Made by a program: the position numbers and the translations under genes. A stretch of DNA of 64,000 nt from contig JBHGNT010000004.1 in the NCBI GenBank assembly GCA_043228905.1, forward strand, positions 1,426,001-1,490,000, in the 5' to 3' direction. This DNA is from Azolla caroliniana (lineage: Eukaryota; Polypodiophyta). This document shows positions 53,137 to 63,705 of this stretch, piece by piece. The notes beneath the pieces were generated by a model, which had not been told where the DNA came from, ran no database searches, and saw only the letters and a program-made list of their open reading frames with translations. Positions within the stretch are counted from its first letter, which is position 1. Each line of letters starts with the position of its first letter.

Positions 53137-56004
53137 ATGCTTCGTTTACTTCTGATCAGGAGTCCGATGCTCTCCTCCTTCCCTCCTTCCCTTTCTTCTT
53201 CTTCTTCTTCTTCTTGTTTCCATTACTCGTCTTCCTTCCCTTCTACTTCCTGTTCTTCGGCCCCATCGCATCCTCAAACACAAGAAGCAAAGCTAATCCT
53301 GTGCTTCGCATCCTGCAACTGCAGAGATTTCTCTTCTCCAGGTTCGTCTTCTCTGGCGTCAGGTTCTTCTTCTCGCTTCAAGTATCCATGTAAGTGCATC
53401 TCCTCTTCCTTCATCGAGCTTACCTCTCATTCGTACTCCCTAATTCATCATCATCATCATCATCACCATCGAGTACCACATACTAGACCTTCTCTGACCG
53501 CCTCTCCTTCGCGCCATTTTTACTCTCATCTTTATCCTCTTCCTCTCCATCCTCCTTCGTCTGTTTGCTGCTTCTCAAGTTTGATTGGAGATTCAAACAC
53601 TAACAACTTCAGCGATGGAGTTCTTCGAACATCAAAGAAATCGTCATCGAAAGCTACTCGAACAGTCTACGTATGTGATCACTGCGGTGAATCATTTGCT
53701 CAATGGTGGGGGAAGTGCAACTCTTGCAAGATGTCAGGAAGCCTAAAGAAATTAATACACAGAGATATAGATGAAGAAGAAAGAGGAGGAGGAGGAGGAC
53801 CTGGTCTGAGAGCAGCAGAAATGTTTGCATCCAATGATAAAGCTTCAAAATTCCCTGAGAGCTATAGATCTTCTCAGATGAAGCTTCAAGAAGGCGTGTT
53901 TATTGCAAACAATGAATCGTTTGTTGCAAAAAATGACTCTTCTATTGTAAAGAATAGTTCAGAGAAGCATCAGACTAGAAGAAGTTGGTTGCTATCAGGT
54001 TCAGGCTTTGGTCCTAGACCGCTTACTGACGTTTCAAGGGGCAATTCAGAGGCCGAGTGGAGGATTCCCTTGTAGGTTACTATTCTCTTTCTCTTTCTTC
54101 TTTTAATTGGAAAAATTGACATTTATGAAGAATGGCCAGTGTGCAGCACTTGTTTAGCTTGAGCCTTGTACATACCCAGGCTGAAGAACAATAGAATTTT
54201 GCTGGTTTTGTATTTGGTTCTGTTGTATCAAGGAAGCCTAAAATCACATGGTATTGCTCAAGGAAAGCTTTATTGTATAATGCTTGGCTGTTGAATGATG
54301 TGTTTTGCTTGTTATGGATATGGCGACTCTTGAATTTTATCAGGTAATATCTTTCAGGTATAACTGAAAACTAATCCACTTTAACATATGCATTCTAGCT
54401 GGAAATGCACACCATCATCTGTTTCCTTGAATGATTGTTCGATAGCACCAAACCAGCTGATGTGAAATGAATATCCTTCGATTGAAAGCATTCAAACATT
54501 TTCTCTCCATGCATACAGAGCACCTGGTTGAATAAGATCCCATTGGTGTATTTGTCGCTGTAACATAGAGAGCTTTAAAAATACATGAGATGCCACCTTC
54601 ATTGATTAAAGCTAAATAGGTGTAGGAGTTACTTAGTTGCACGCCTATTTTATACTCAAGACGAATTTTCTTTTATCCTTCATGGGCAGGTTCTTTGTAT
54701 TGGTATGGGTTTGTCTGTTTGTTTCTCGCTAGACTTTATGATAGCAAGTTTTACATTCAATCTTGAGATGTGATGGAATTTGGTTCAAAGTTCTCTTATG
54801 AACCTACTCCTACCTCAGGCACTAATACCATTACGAGGGATGCCATATTAACTATCCCAATTGCAGATGATGAGAAAGTTAAAAACTTTTCATGGTGTAA
54901 TTGAGTATGAAATAAGAACTCTCATGATTACATGACACTTTGTTTGGGAACGAGGTTCTTTACTTGTCTTTTGTATAACATGGATCAGAGTGCTATTTAG
55001 TGAGGTTCTGTAGAATGCTGGTGATAGCTGGATAAAATTTTTCTTGGTAGGGTTGGATCAACTGGCATGGAAATAGCGAGGGTTTTGGGTGGTGGTCTTG
55101 CTCCAGGTAGGTCTTAATCGTATATTTCTATTGAACCACAGGTTCACAAAAAATCATTTACAGAAGTTCTGGTGGCCACCACTATTTTAGCTGATATTTC
55201 AGAATGATCTAATAATGCAGGTTCAATTATCTTGGTCGGAGGAGATCCTGGTGTTGGGAAAAGCACACTTCTTTTACAGGTTAGTGTCAATTAAAAAATG
55301 ATTAAAACTTGGAAAGCACTTTACATGATTAGAAAGTTTTTAGTTTTTCATTTTATGAATGTGACATTATCGTGGTACACTTCATGAACAGTTATCTGGG
55401 ATGCTTGCTGAGGGTTGTGAATTTTATGATCGAGCACCAGTTCTATATGTGTCTGGTGAAGAGGTGAGGCTATTGTCATGCTCAATTTAAATCTTGGCAA
55501 AAATATGTGGATTTTTTTCTTTTTTGCTATCGCCGCTTTAAAGAGAGCCTTGATTGAAGGCCTATTTACGTATTTTTTGTATGAAAATTAGCAATGTCCT
55601 ATAGCTAATATAATAGGGAAAATCTCTGAAAAATCTGAGTTAATCACATTTCATCAAATGCCCTTAATTTTTGTTATTTCCTCAAATGCTCCCAGTCAAC
55701 TGACAAAAGAGATAAAAGAGACAAGCTGATCATATAGTTGTGCAAATAGCACATAGGCTCTTTCTAGAGTTAACTCATGGGCATTTGGTGAAATAATGAA
55801 TAACCATGGGGTATTTCAGAGTTTTCCATTCTCGTAATATCTATAACTCCTTCTGCATAATTATCATACACATTCCTCATGACATAGATTGATGTCTTCC
55901 ATGCCATTCTTTAATTGCAGAGTGAGGAGCAGATCGGCAGTCGAGCTGACCGCATTGGCATTTCATCCAGTGAACTTTACCTATATTCAGCTACTGATCT
56001 CGAG
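53137..56004 (+). CDS. RADA: RADA, organelle-targeted RadA/Sms-like DNA repair ATPase, first five exons
   Basis: Exons: 53137-54071, 55051-55106, 55221-55279, 55392-55463, 55921-56004, all with GT-AG borders and matching phases (402 residues seen). Residues 1-170 are Ser/Pro-rich with few acids, as expected for a plastid or mitochondrial transit region, and include a run of eight His. A RadA C4 zinc finger follows (C180, C183, C194, C197; FAQWWGKCNSC). Then EWRIPLVGSTGMEIARVLGGG, Walker A GGDPGVGKST (about 337-346), LYVSGEESEEQIGSRADRI and SSELYLYSATDLE. Bacterial RadA drives branch migration in recombination; plant RADA acts on organellar DNA. Walker B, the KNRFG motif and the Lon-like C-terminus are absent from the window: after 56004 the intron runs more than 8 kb and is full of transposons. 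ATG 53167 is an alternative start. Confidence 0.93.
54072..55050 (+). other. RADA intron 1
   Basis: Intron of 979 bp, donor GTAGGT, acceptor 'ttggtag'. T-rich, with no embedded repeat or RNA gene that I can identify. Confidence 0.85.
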
Positions 56005-56749
56005 GTTTAGTTTGATCTACCATTAATTGTTAAATCATTAATTCAATTATCCTTCAGGCCTTCATTAACAGTTGTGTTTACTGCTGTAATGATGAAACAC
56101 ATATGGAACAATCTATTGGTGCCACTAGGAATTGGCAATGGCTCGGCTCAAGCCTAAATTGTTTCGCTAAACCGGCTTTGCGGCTTGGTTTGGCTTGAGC
56201 CTTGCCAAACCGGCTCAAACTGGTTAAGCCGTTTATGTGATTTAATAGTTAGGTTAGAGAAAAACTTAAAAGTTAGAAATTAGACGGTTAGAAACTTGAG
56301 AGAGAGACCGACTCACTGAGAGGAAGCCATAGCCATAGGCAACAACTGTTGAATTAGAAACTAGAGTGACGACTCACGAGTCTCCACACAGACGTCAGAG
56401 AGGGAGAGGGAACCGGCATATTACATAGTGGACGATGACGACCTCTGAAGGCAGCACGAGGATTAGGGTTTAGGTCAAAAACAGAGAGGGAGAGAGTCTG
56501 AGTGAGAGAGAGAGATGCACGCTGTCTTGGGTACAAAAGAGTGTACCTCTTTTTTGGTTTTTAGATATTATGTATATACAACTCAAAAGTGTGCTACGAG
56601 TGCGTTCACATTCGTGCACTAATAAAAGGCACGATGGCCCTTTATTCCCAACAACCTCCCAGCTAAAGGCAATGTGCCGTGAGAAGAAAAAAACAAAAAA
56701 AAAGTCAGCTAAGTCCAAGTATGTACAAAGCTGAACTACATACATACAT

Positions 56750-59700
56750 CTATCCAACTCCCATCATCTGTTGGCAATGAGCAAATCGCTCAGCTGGAAG
56801 ACCCTTAGTGAGAAGATCTGCAGGATTGTTATTTGTATGTACTTTGACAAGCTCAATGTTCTTGCTGTCAAGTACATCTCTGATGAAGTGATACTTCACC
56901 TCTATGTGCTTCGTCTTTGCATGAAAGACGGGATTTCGAGCTAGCATGATAGCACTCTGGCTGTCACAATGAAGAATAGGTAACTCTGTAATGCCAAGAT
57001 CTCTCACTAGATATGAAAGCCATAAAGCCTCTTTGCATGCCTCAGTGGCAGCAACATACTCTGCCTCTGTAGTAGACAATGCAACACACTTCTGTAGTCT
57101 GGAGATCCAAGAGACCGCTCCTCCTGTGAAAGTAAACACATACCCAGAAGTAGACTTCCTGCAGTCTGCGTGACCAGCATAGTCCGCATCCGTAAAACCA
57201 ACGACAGATGCCTTTTGCTTTCCAAAGCAAATACACAAGTCCTTTGTGCCTTTGAGGTATCTCATAATACCTTTCACCGCTTCCCAATGCTTTTTGCCGG
57301 GATTTGCCATATACCTACTAACCACTCCCACTGCAAAGGCAATATCAGGGCGTGTAGCAACCATTGCATATATCAAACTGCCAACGGCAGAAGCATATGG
57401 ATCCTTAGCCATTTCAGCCTTCTCATCATCAGATGTAGGGCTTTCTTCTGCACTGAGTTTCAAATATGGAGGCAATGGAACCCCAATTGTTTCCCCCCCC
57501 TCCATATGGAAACGCTGCAAAACCTTAGAGATATACTCCTGTTGAGATAGAAAGAGTACCCCTTTCGATCGGTTTCGGAGTATTCGCATGCCAAGGATGT
57601 GATTTGCATCACCAAGATCCTTCATATCAAAGCTGCCATGAAGGCTTTGCTTCAATGAATTCAAGGCATGAACATCCTTGCCAACAATCAACATATCATC
57701 AACATACAAAACCAAGATAATCAGGCTGCCATCTCCTGCCTTCTTGGTGTACAAGCAATGGTCCACTTGACTTCTACAAAAACCTTGAGACTGCATAAAT
57801 GCATCAAATTTATGATACCATTCTCTTGGTGCTTGTTTCAACCCATACAAACTCCTTTTGAGCTTACAAACCATCTTCTCTTTGCCTTTAGTGACAAAAC
57901 CTTCAGGCTGCTGCATATATATGTCTTCATGCAGATCGCCATGTAAAAAGGCAGTCTTCACATCCATCTGTATGAGCTCCATATCTTCAGCTGCAACTAA
58001 GCCCAAAATGATTCTTAATGTAGTCATCTTGACTACAGGCGAGAAGATCTCATCAAAATCAACTCCATATTCCTGCTTGTATCCTTTTGCAACCAATCTT
58101 GCTTTGTACTTTGGCGAGGAATCAGAAATGACCTTCATTTTATAAACCCATTTGCATGGAAGTGTTTTCTGCCCTTTAGGCAATTGCACCAAATCCCAAG
58201 TATCATTTTTCTCAAGAGATTCCATCTCTGACAACATGGCTTTATACCATTTCTTATTGTCCTGTCTGTCCATTGCTTCCTTGAAGCAAGTCGGTTCGCC
58301 ACAATCAGTTACCATGACATAATCAGCCACATTGTTTGCATCAAGAACAAATCTGTCAGGCTGTCTAGTAACTCTAGACGATCTCCTAACCCAATGCTCA
58401 TTGTTTGGTAGCTGTTGAGCCTGCAAATCATCATTTCCAATTTGCAGTCCAGGCATTTCAGCCTGCAAATCAGCATTCACAGCCTGCTGTTTTTGCTGTT
58501 CCTGCACATTTGGTGGCTCATCATTATTGGCAAAGACTGGCTGATCATTTCCAACCTCATTTTCTGCATTTGCAGGTAATTTTACAGCAGGTGTTTGCTG
58601 CTGTACAGCGGGCACATTTTCCTGTCTAAAAGGTATTTCTTCTCGGAATACAACCCTACGTACTTCCTCAGTCTTTTCGGGTTGTTTATGCATGCGATTT
58701 TCCCGGAAGATAACATCATTGCTGCGTACTATTTTTCTTTTCTCAGGATCCCACAATCTATACCCCATTTCACCCTCGTCACCGTGTCCTAGGAAAATAC
58801 ATTTGCAGGACTTTGGCTCAAGTTTGTTGCGTTGTTCTTTACGAATGTGCACAAAAGCCTCACAGCCAAACACTCTCAAGTGAGCATATGAAGGTGGCTT
58901 GCCCGACCACGCTTCTTGGGGTATTCCCCCTCCCAAAGACCTGTTAGGTGACCGATTAATCAAGTGAACAGCTGTCATAACAGCCTCTGCCCAAAAACCA
59001 TGGGGTAACGCAGCATGAGACAGCATAGTATGGACCTTATCTTGAATAGTCCGATTCATACGCTCTGCAACTCCATTTTGGGGTGGATTATAAGGGGCAG
59101 TGAGTTCCCTCTTTATCCCTTTGCTGTCACAAAATGCTTGAAAAGCCTTGGACACATATTCCCCACCATTGTCAGAGCGAAGACACTTAAGTGTCTTATT
59201 AATTTGATTCTCAACTAATGCCAAAAATGTTCGAAATTTGTCGAGCACTTCATCCTTGCTACGAATAGGGTAAACCCATACCTTCCGTGTAGCATCATCG
59301 ACAAAAGTGACTAAGTATTTCTTTCCCCCTAATGATAGCCCTGGCATTTGACATACATCTGAATGTACTAACTCAAGCGGGGACGACTTCAGCGAAAGAG
59401 ACTTTTTATGAGATGTTTGTACATGTTTACCATAAATGCAATGATCACAATGTTCAAAATCAGCATAACGAAGACACGGCAAGTAACCCAAACGAGAAAG
59501 TACTTTCATACCAGTTTCACTCATGTGTCCCAACCGGCCATGCCACAAAGAAACACTAGGCTGCTCGGTTATGGCAACAACATGGTCACTCACACTAGAT
59601 ACATGGAGAGGATACAAAGTATCACTTTTACTACCCTTGGCAATAACTCTAGATCCCTTACAAATCTTCCATTTCCCATCACCAAAGGTTGTGTGAAATC

Positions 59701-59850
59701 CATCATCATCTAGCTGTCCTGTGCTAATCAAGCTCTTCTTGAGCTGAGGTACATGCCGTACATGCCGAATTGTGAAAGCAGAACCATGCTGAAACTGTAA
59801 TTGCACAGTGCCAATACCTGCAATTTCACATGCGGCCTCTTTGCAAATCT
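56750..59850 (-). CDS. Copia Pol: integrase, reverse transcriptase, RNase H
   Basis: Continuous frame of over 1000 codons. In order: CEIAGIGTVQLQF; GAG-pre-integrase LWHGRLGHMSETG ... CDHCIYGKHV (HHCC); integrase SPLELVHSDVCQMPGLSLGG, LRSDNGGEYVSKAF, NPPQNGVAERMNRTI; FGCEAFVHIRKEQ; a Gln/Asn-rich linker; RT start WVYKMKVISDSSPKYKARLV, MDVKTAFLHGDLHEDIYM, LYGLKQAPREWYHKFD, catalytic LYVDDMLIVGKD; LGMRILRNRSKG; RNase H FTDADYAGHADCRKSTSGYV, LSTTEAEYVAATEACKEALW, HCDSQSAIMLARNPV, KTKHIEVKYHFIRD; end NPADLLTKGLPAERF. It uses no internal stop, so with gag it is a near-functional element. It lies antisense in a RADA intron. Confidence 0.95.
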
Positions 59851-60836
59851 GAAAACCACTCACGATGAGGGGTGACGTGAAAAGAAGCACCGGAATCGAG
59901 TATCCAAGTGTGCATGTCACCATCCGTATTTGCAAGTAAAGCATGTTCTCTATGGCATGATGAAACATAGAGTACATCATTTCCACTATCACTATCATGA
60001 GTGACTACATTCACCTCTTCACTTTTAGTATTGCCTTTCCTCGGTTGAGTGTCTCTCTTTTCTTCTATGAAATCATCTATCTTCTTGCCCTTTCCTTTCT
60101 CTTTCTTCCATTTGAAACAATCACGTTTAAAGTGACCCTTTTTGCCACAGTGATGGCATTCTACATCTTTACCACGTGATTTACTACGGCCATAACTATC
60201 AAATTTGCCTCTTTGTTGTGACCTACCCCTCATATGCAACACACTAGAGGACTTATTGGATGCATTATTTTGCTGACTCATCTCTTCCATGAGTAGAGAA
60301 CTCTCTACATCAGCATAAAGAAGCATCGCATTTGAATTGCTCATAGCAGTCCTGAAAGTATCCCAACTTTCTGGCAAGGTGCAAAGTAAAAACGTGGCCT
60401 TAAACTCATCATCAATGATGAATTTCAAGGCAATCAACTGGCTGAAAATGGAATTGAACTCACTCAGGTGAGTTGACATGGGTGTGCCCTCTGTCATACA
60501 CAAATCCATAAGTTTCTTAAGCCAATAAACTTTGCTAGCTGCCGTCTTTTGGGCATACAGTTCCTCTAGTCTAATCCATATAGAATAGGCGGAGTCCAAA
60601 CCTTCGATATTAAAAAGCAAGGCATCAGAAATTGACAACTCAATAGTCGAGCGTGCAAGCTCATTCAACTCTTGCCAATCATCTTCATCCATATCTATAG
60701 GCTTTACCCCTATAGGCTTTGCATGCTTCTTTTGCAGCAGGATGTTGTAGCACTGCTTTTTCCAAACTGCAAAGTTATGTGCACCCTCAAGCTTCTTGAT
60801 GTGCATAAGGTGGCTACTTTCACTGCTGCTAGTCAT
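59826..60836 (-). CDS. Copia Gag and protease (RADA-intron element)
   Basis: Start chosen at ATG 60836 (MTSSSESSHLMHIKKLEGAH); an upstream in-frame ATG at 60869 exists. Gag core with KKLEGAHNFAVWKKQCYNIL, WLKKLMDLCMTEGTPMSTHL and CTLPESWDTFRT; an Arg/Lys/Ser-rich stretch; zinc knuckle CHHCGKKGHFKRDC; and the aspartic protease WILDSGASFHVTPHREWF. The frame ends at 59826 just after protease, because a short deletion or one-base shift near 59850 moves the polyprotein into the next frame. The typical 'GDx..(V/L)xMG' residues between protease and 'CEIAGIGTV' appear missing, which supports a small deletion. Confidence 0.9.
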   Translation of the reverse strand: MTSSSESSHLMHIKKLEGAHNFAVWKKQCYNILLQKKHAKPIGVKPIDMDEDDWQELNELARSTIELSISDALLFNIEGLDSAYSIWIRLEELYAQKTAASKVYWLKKLMDLCMTEGTPMSTHLSEFNSIFSQLIALKFIIDDEFKATFLLCTLPESWDTFRTAMSNSNAMLLYADVESSLLMEEMSQQNNASNKSSSVLHMRGRSQQRGKFDSYGRSKSRGKDVECHHCGKKGHFKRDCFKWKKEKGKGKKIDDFIEEKRDTQPRKGNTKSEEVNVVTHDSDSGNDVLYVSSCHREHALLANTDGDMHTWILDSGASFHVTPHREWFSDLQRGRM

Positions 60837-60869
60837 GATTTTAGCCCAAACGAAGGACCAAACCTGCAC

Positions 60870-60990
60870 TGCAAAAAACGTGACCTGCTCTACAGAAACC
60901 CTAATCTTTGCTCTGCAGAAAACCCTAATCTCTGCTCTGCAGAAAACCTTAAACTCTGCCTGCAGAAAACCCTAAACTTTTCTCTGATAC
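60870..60990 (-). repeat. Short tandem repeats in the Copia leader
   Basis: About four units of 'ctctgcagaaaaccctaatct' (period about 26 bp) between the primer-binding site and gag on the plus-strand view. Confidence 0.75.
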
Positions 60991-61205
60991 CAGTTTGAAG
61001 GCAGCATGAGGATTAGGGTTTAGGTCAAAAACAGAGAGGGAGAGAGTTTGAGTGAGAGAGAGAGAGATGCACACTGTCTTGGGTACAAAAGAGTGTACCT
61101 CTTTTTTGGTTTTTAGATATTATGTATATACAACTCAAAAGTGTGCTACGAGTGCGTTCACACTCGTGCACTAATAAAAGTCACGATGGCCCTTTATTCC
61201 CAACA

Positions 61206-62110
61206 ACGACCTCCTGCAGCCCGCAGCCAACACACCTTCAGGTAATCACTGACATTGTTTTAATCACTGATTCAACGATCCTCTTCGGCACTCCCGACCT
61301 TTAAGTTCTTTGATGATGGCCGTTGATCTCTTTCCGTGATGATCTTCTTCGATAGTAGCCACTGATATTTTCCCCCAATTTATCTAGCCAAAAATTGGGT
61401 CTATGTGGCATGCCCATGACAGGCCAAGCTTAGTTTCCAGCAATTTATCCCACCCAAATTGCTGCTCAAAGCAAACACTTCTTGAGTGCCAAGAATGTGA
61501 AAGATGTATACTTTCCTTTTCTCTAATTATATAATGCAATGGTGGCTTCTTGGGTTGAATCATTGGAGGTTTTTGTATACAATTATTATCCAACGGGAGA
61601 ACCCCAGAGAACAAGTCATCATATGAGCATAGCATACTCTCTTTTTCTTTTTCTTCTTCTTCTTCAACGCAATCATTTTCCTTACCTTTTATGGCTTCCC
61701 TTTTTTACCTGCTACAACGGATTCATTTTCCTTACCTAACATATTGGATTGATTTGTGGGAGGAGGAGAGGAGGGAGGAAGAGAGAGAGAGGTTCATAGA
61801 GACGAGGCCGAGTGAAGAAAGCTCAGATTAAGGTGGCTATGGTGGCAAGGCCGAGGGCAAGCCATGTCCATGTGCTAGAAAGCAAGGTGTCTTGTAGAAG
61901 CAGGGAAATTGGCATGCATGTCTCCATAGCCATCATATATTTGTATCTGAGATGATGGTGGTCGTGGTGCTAATGATGATGTTGTTGAGGAGGGGAAGAA
62001 GAATAATGGTGAGGTGCACAAACCAGTTTAGGGATCGGTTTGATTTTGTTTGGTTCAGGTTTCAGAACTCCAAAACGGTTTAGGCTTAACCGGTTTACCT
62101 TGGATAAGGC
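61206..62110. other. Right part of the MULE-like element and unassigned sequence
   Basis: Follows the Copia. Includes a T/C-rich run at 61645-61670 and a G/A-rich run at 61760-61790. No exon of RADA is legible here. Confidence 0.45.
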
Positions 62111-62332
62111 CAAACCGGTTAAGCCCAAATCGAACTGTTGCCGATCCTTAGGTGGCACAATGAAATGGATTCACACTTTGCAGTTGATTGACATGACATA
62201 CTAGAAAACTAGAGCAGTTCCCAAACCGGTTAAGCCTAAACCGAACTGTTGCCGATCCCTAGGTGGCACAATGAAATGGATTCACACTTTGTAGTTGATT
62301 GACATGACATGCTAGAAAACTAGAGCAGTTCC
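62111..62332. repeat. Tandem duplication, two 110-bp units
   Basis: 'ccaaaccggttaagcc.aaa.cgaactgttgccgatcc' to 'gaaaactagagcagttc' occurs twice (from 62111 and from 62221), differing at about seven positions. The first half is the TIR end of the MULE-like element; the second half is flanking host sequence, so the duplication postdates that insertion. Confidence 0.88.
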
Positions 62333-62387
62333 ACATGGGATACTACATTTATTGCTGAGCATTGATGGCTTGATTAGGGGATGTCAA

Positions 62388-62605
62388 CACTATGTGTGAA
62401 GCTTATGCTTAATGAAGCTTATAATCTTTACTGTCTTGAGACGGCCTACTCAAGAGCTGCAACGAAGATGTGGCGCACATGTGCTAGAATTGTGTTTTGC
62501 TATGTGCGAACCTTACTCATAATGAAGCTCATAATCTTTACTGTCTTGAGAAGGACTACTCGGGAGCTGCAGTGAAGATGTGGCACACATATGCTTGAAT
62601 TACGT
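62388..62605. repeat. Tandem duplication, two units of about 118 bp
   Basis: 'tatgtg.gaa.cttatgctta.tgaagct.ataatctttactgtcttgaga' to 'gaagatgtggc.cacat.tgct.gaatt' occurs twice. Non-coding. Confidence 0.8.
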
Positions 62606-63444
62606 ATTACTTAAATTTTCATTCCATCTTTCGACCATGTAAGAGCAAAATTTAGCTTTTGTTTGTAGAGATAGACGTCTAAATCTTGCAAAGAGGTAAA
62701 ATGTTTGTCCATGTTACTCCCTCTTGGAGAACACCTTTGGTTACTCTTCCTGAGTAATCGGGTCAAGGAATCGTGGTACGTAAGAGACTCAAGATCACGA
62801 CGTACTAACGAGCTCGGATCGGATCATTTACAGAGAATACGATGGACACATTGCGGAATCGGCTACAACCGATTTGTAATTACTTCCGACACAGACCAAA
62901 CGAGATGTAGATATAGATATATAAAGATGAGACACATAGGACTTATCCACAAAGTATATAGGTGCATTCGATTGATGTAGCATACAAGTATATAGGTGCA
63001 TTCGATTGGTTCGTTTCACACTTGTCCCACCGGGTAACACCTGGCATGCCCGTGGGACAGTGTCTTGCACATCGAACCCAAAAACATCGACCAAAAATCG
63101 AAGGTCCCAAAAAAAATCGAAAGAATTCTAATGTACATCACTCTTCCAAAATGGGCAAAAGGCCTGCCGACTGCTTTGAGTCCTCAGGTTTGTCAATGAC
63201 TTCGGTCGAGAGTTCGGTCCGGTTATTTGGTGCCACAGTTATGGGTTGCTTGTCTAGCACTTATTCCTCTGTAGTGATTTGCTCCAGGGGTTTGGGAGGT
63301 GTGTCCTCTTGGTCGGCCTGTCGGTTAGCCGATCGTTGTGCTCCTGTTCTTGTTCTTTTGCGTGACGTATCAGGTCCTCGGGTCCCTGTGTTGGCCCTTG
63401 CTTTGGCGTGCTTTTGTGGGAGGCTTCCTGTTTTCCCTGTGTTC
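62606..63444. other. Unassigned sequence in RADA intron or beyond
   Basis: A short duplication 'agtatataggtgcattcgattg' occurs at about 62955 and 62988. A hairpin-forming stretch lies at 63022-63057. The plus-strand frame 62962-63486 has no recognised domain and runs across repeats, so I do not call it a gene. Confidence 0.4.
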
Positions 63445-63705
63445 GTTGTTGACCATACGGTCATGACAAGGAGTGCGGAATGGTAGATCATCAGTGGGTA
63501 GAGGCCTAGATGTAAGAGAATGTTCGTTGTTGACCGTACGGTCATTACAAGGAGTGCGGAATGGTAGATTATCGGTGGGTAGAGGCCTAGATGCAAGAGA
63601 GGTTTAGGGGTTTAGGGGTTTAGGGTTTGTTTAGGGATTAGGGATTAGGGTTGTTGACCATATGGTCGTGACAAGGATAGCGGAATGGTAGACATCGATG
63701 GGTAG
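63445..63705. repeat. Three-copy repeat with an embedded telomere-like tract
   Basis: The unit 'gttgttgaccatacggtcatgacaaggagtgcggaatggtag...gggtagaggcctagatg' occurs from about 63445, 63525 and 63650 (period about 80 bp for the first two). Between copies 2 and 3, 63598-63652 is built of 'ggtttaggg', 'ggtttagggtttgtttaggg' and 'attaggg' units, i.e. TTTAGGG-like plant telomere motifs. Confidence 0.85.

Larger units (their letters stand above)
56446..61205 (-). mobile_element. Nearly intact Copia retrotransposon
   Basis: LTRs 60996-61205 (5', 210 bp) and 56446-56653 (3', 208 bp) begin TGTTGGGAATAAA and end GCCTTCA in element sense. They differ by about five substitutions and a 2-bp indel. The primer-binding site TGGTATCAGAG lies at 60992-60982, three bases inside the 5' LTR. 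The purine tract 'agctgggaggt' precedes the 3' LTR. Both outer flanks carry acgacctc (56438-56445 and 61206-61213), longer than the usual 5-bp duplication. The total is 4760 bp. Confidence 0.95.
56125..62156. mobile_element. MULE-like TIR element in RADA intron 5, split by a Copia
   Basis: Left end 'gtgccactaggaattggcaatggctcgg' (56125-56152) and the reverse complement of the right end 'cgaactgttgccgatccttaggtggcac' (62129-62157) are inverted repeats sharing the core atcggcaac with the 9-bp-TSD MITE at 15728-16119. Sub-terminal 'aaaccggtt' motifs occur at both ends. Without the Copia (56446-61205) it would be about 1.27 kb. No transposase frame is legible. A target duplication is not obvious because the right end is tandemly duplicated. 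Confidence 0.6.

Noticed and set aside
62962-63486. 174-codon plus-strand frame
   Set aside because: Runs across repeats, has no recognised domain, and composition is not clearly coding.
63261-63596. Minus-strand frame with repeated LGLYP.IYHSALLVMTV
   Set aside because: It arises from the roughly 80-bp repeat; no known domain.
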